This document shows, piece after piece, positions 6,560 through 7,431 of a stretch of DNA of 7,431 bases. Position 1 is the stretch's first letter. Each line of letters begins with the position of its first letter. Below the pieces are notes generated by a model. It made no database searches. It was given only the letters and a program-made list of their open reading frames with translations, and was not told the origin of the DNA. Source of the stretch: Candidatus Falkowbacteria bacterium HGW-Falkowbacteria-2 (GTDB taxonomy: Bacteria > Patescibacteriota > Patescibacteriia > Patescibacteriales > UBA12465); NCBI GenBank assembly GCA_002841655.1, contig PHAH01000039.1, forward strand, positions 1-7,431. The letters run 5' to 3'. The translations under genes were made by a program, and so were the position numbers.

Positions 6560-7390
6560 TTAGTCAATACGCCGCCAGTTACGCCAAATAATCGGATATG
6601 ATTTAAGCAGAAATTGTGCTAAAATTAAAGATAAAATGAAATAAGCTACTATCTGGCCATATACTAGAATACGCGAATAAAAAGGCTCTGTCGTCAAGTG
6701 TTTAGCGTATAAAAGATGCTGATTAACAAAAGACCAGCTCCGCGTCAAGTGGTTTCTTTTAAACCAGTCTTGACAGGTGCGCACTATATTCCCCTTGGAA
6801 GCAGCACTTCTGTCATGATAAACTAGAGCTTCTGGCACAAAATGGGCCCTAAACCCGGCACGCACGAGACGGTATGCCAAGTCACAGTCCTCCTTATACA
6901 TAAAGAATCGCTCATCAAAGTATTGCCCATTCTCCTTAATACTATTTAAAGCACTGAGTCTAAACAAGCCGGCCGCACCCGAGGCCCCGAACACCTCAGT
7001 CTTATTATCGAAGCTGCCATCGTCCTTCTTCCCCTGCCCGAGATCATAGAATCTTAGACCCGGTTTCATTATAATTCCGCATGAGTCAATTATATCCGTT
7101 TTTTGATTACCCTTGAAATCCCAGCGAAGTATTTTGGGACATACGACGGCCACAGAGGTATTGTCATCTAGAGAGCGGATTAAGTAATTAATAGCGTTCT
7201 CTTCTATCAGCATGTCGGGGTTTAGCATCAGAAAGTAGTCACCCTCAATCATTTCAATAAGTTTGTTGTAGGCGGCTCCAAAACCCAGATTCTTCTTAAA
7301 ATCAACATACTCTATCTTATACTTAGACTCTTGGTTGTGAACCACAACTAAATCCGTTGTTTTTTTGATCGATGTGATGGTTGTAAGCAA
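6560..7390 (-). CDS. GT2-family (GT-A fold) glycosyltransferase, N terminus missing or disrupted
   Basis: The 276-residue reading resembles GT2 enzymes of the rhamnosyltransferase type, inverting transferases that use nucleotide sugars for envelope glycans. Visible parts are LVVVHNQES (14-22, the place of the usual VVVDNxSxD strand, with His where Asp is expected), NLGFGAAYN (34-42), YFLMLNPDMLIEENA (52-66, with NPD as the DXD-like site), FGASGAAGLFR (134-144), FDERFFMYKEDCDLAYRL (158-175, with the ED catalytic pair) and FVPEALVYHDRSAAS (184-198). A hydrophobic segment at about 242-262 suggests C-terminal membrane association. The first strand and its YN/WN loop, normally the first 10-15 residues, are absent. 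The only near start is TTG at 7390-7388 (ATT at 7399-7397 is unlikely), and an in-frame TGA lies at 7405-7403. The start is therefore uncertain and the gene may be broken. It ends in TAA, 78 bases before the regulator gene. Confidence 0.8.
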   Translation of the reverse strand: MLTTITSIKKTTDLVVVHNQESKYKIEYVDFKKNLGFGAAYNKLIEMIEGDYFLMLNPDMLIEENAINYLIRSLDDNTSVAVVCPKILRWDFKGNQKTDIIDSCGIIMKPGLRFYDLGQGKKDDGSFDNKTEVFGASGAAGLFRLSALNSIKENGQYFDERFFMYKEDCDLAYRLVRAGFRAHFVPEALVYHDRSAASKGNIVRTCQDWFKRNHLTRSWSFVNQHLLYAKHLTTEPFYSRILVYGQIVAYFILSLILAQFLLKSYPIIWRNWRRID

Positions 7391-7431
7391 TAATTCAATG
7401 AATCAGGCAGTACTCAATATTTCAAACCTGC
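7391..7431 (-). other. possible lost N-terminal coding remnant of the GT2 gene
   Basis: Beyond the TTG the same minus-strand frame reads F-I-E-L into the start, is cut by TGA at 7405-7403, and before that reads RFEILSTA to the window edge. The pattern of hydrophobic residues then E-L-L-L before the TSI at residues 6-8 fits a GT2 N terminus (strand, loop, then the LLxxLxSI helix), with the TGA near the conserved Asn. The other two frames also contain stops in these 41 bases. It could equally be the tail of an unrelated upstream gene. Confidence 0.3.

Noticed and set aside
5423..7405. Use of TGA as a sense codon (Gracilibacteria/Absconditabacteria code), suggested by the TGA before the GT2 start and the TGA ending the regulator
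   Set aside because: No TGA occurs inside any of the five long reading frames; under that code many would be expected. The regulator's match to HARE-HTH also ends right at its TGA.
1..7431. tRNA, rRNA, CRISPR array, insertion sequence or long direct repeats
   Set aside because: Nothing with a cloverleaf, regular spaced repeats, terminal inverted repeats or a transposase motif was seen, and nearly the whole window is accounted for by coding sequence.

Overview
The window looks like a chromosomal piece of a candidate phyla radiation (Patescibacteria, Parcubacteria-like) bacterium. The case rests on protein families recognised by eye: a long DUF4012 membrane protein; a membrane-anchored protein resembling the N-terminal half of the HerA/VirB4-like ATPases common in that group; and a protein joining sigma-70 region 4 to a HARE-HTH winged helix. 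Stops fit the standard bacterial code: four of five are TAA, one is TGA, and no accepted reading frame has an internal TGA, which argues against the Gracilibacteria/Absconditabacteria code. None of the six starts has a recognisable Shine-Dalgarno sequence. No lineage search was possible, so placement below phylum level is not attempted.

All genes lie on the minus strand, so transcription runs from high to low coordinates. At 7390-6560 is a family 2 glycosyltransferase with an intact acceptor half but no first Rossmann strand; an in-frame TGA sits just upstream of its start. After a 78-base gap holding an 8-bp inverted repeat comes the region 4/HARE-HTH transcription protein (6481-5423), followed by a strong intrinsic terminator (5404-5371). 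A predicted promoter (about 5369-5341) lies directly beyond the terminator and begins a tightly packed unit: the ATPase-less membrane protein (5300-3849), a GT4 glycosyltransferase (3849-2665, stop and start overlapping as TAATG), the DUF4012 protein (2662-173, two bases after the previous stop) and the first 54 codons of an unrecognised gene (163-1) that leaves the window. The longest gene-free stretch is 122 bases, so the window is almost fully coding.

Functionally the window reads as a cell-envelope locus. A GT4 enzyme is co-transcribed with a DUF4012 protein that would present a large domain outside the membrane, and a second glycosyltransferase lies upstream, suggesting synthesis and attachment or display of a surface glycan. 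The single-pass membrane protein heading the operon could be a scaffold for that system or the separated membrane half of a DNA- or protein-translocating ATPase. These role assignments are inference from family and context. I found no RNA genes, CRISPR arrays, insertion sequences or long direct repeats.
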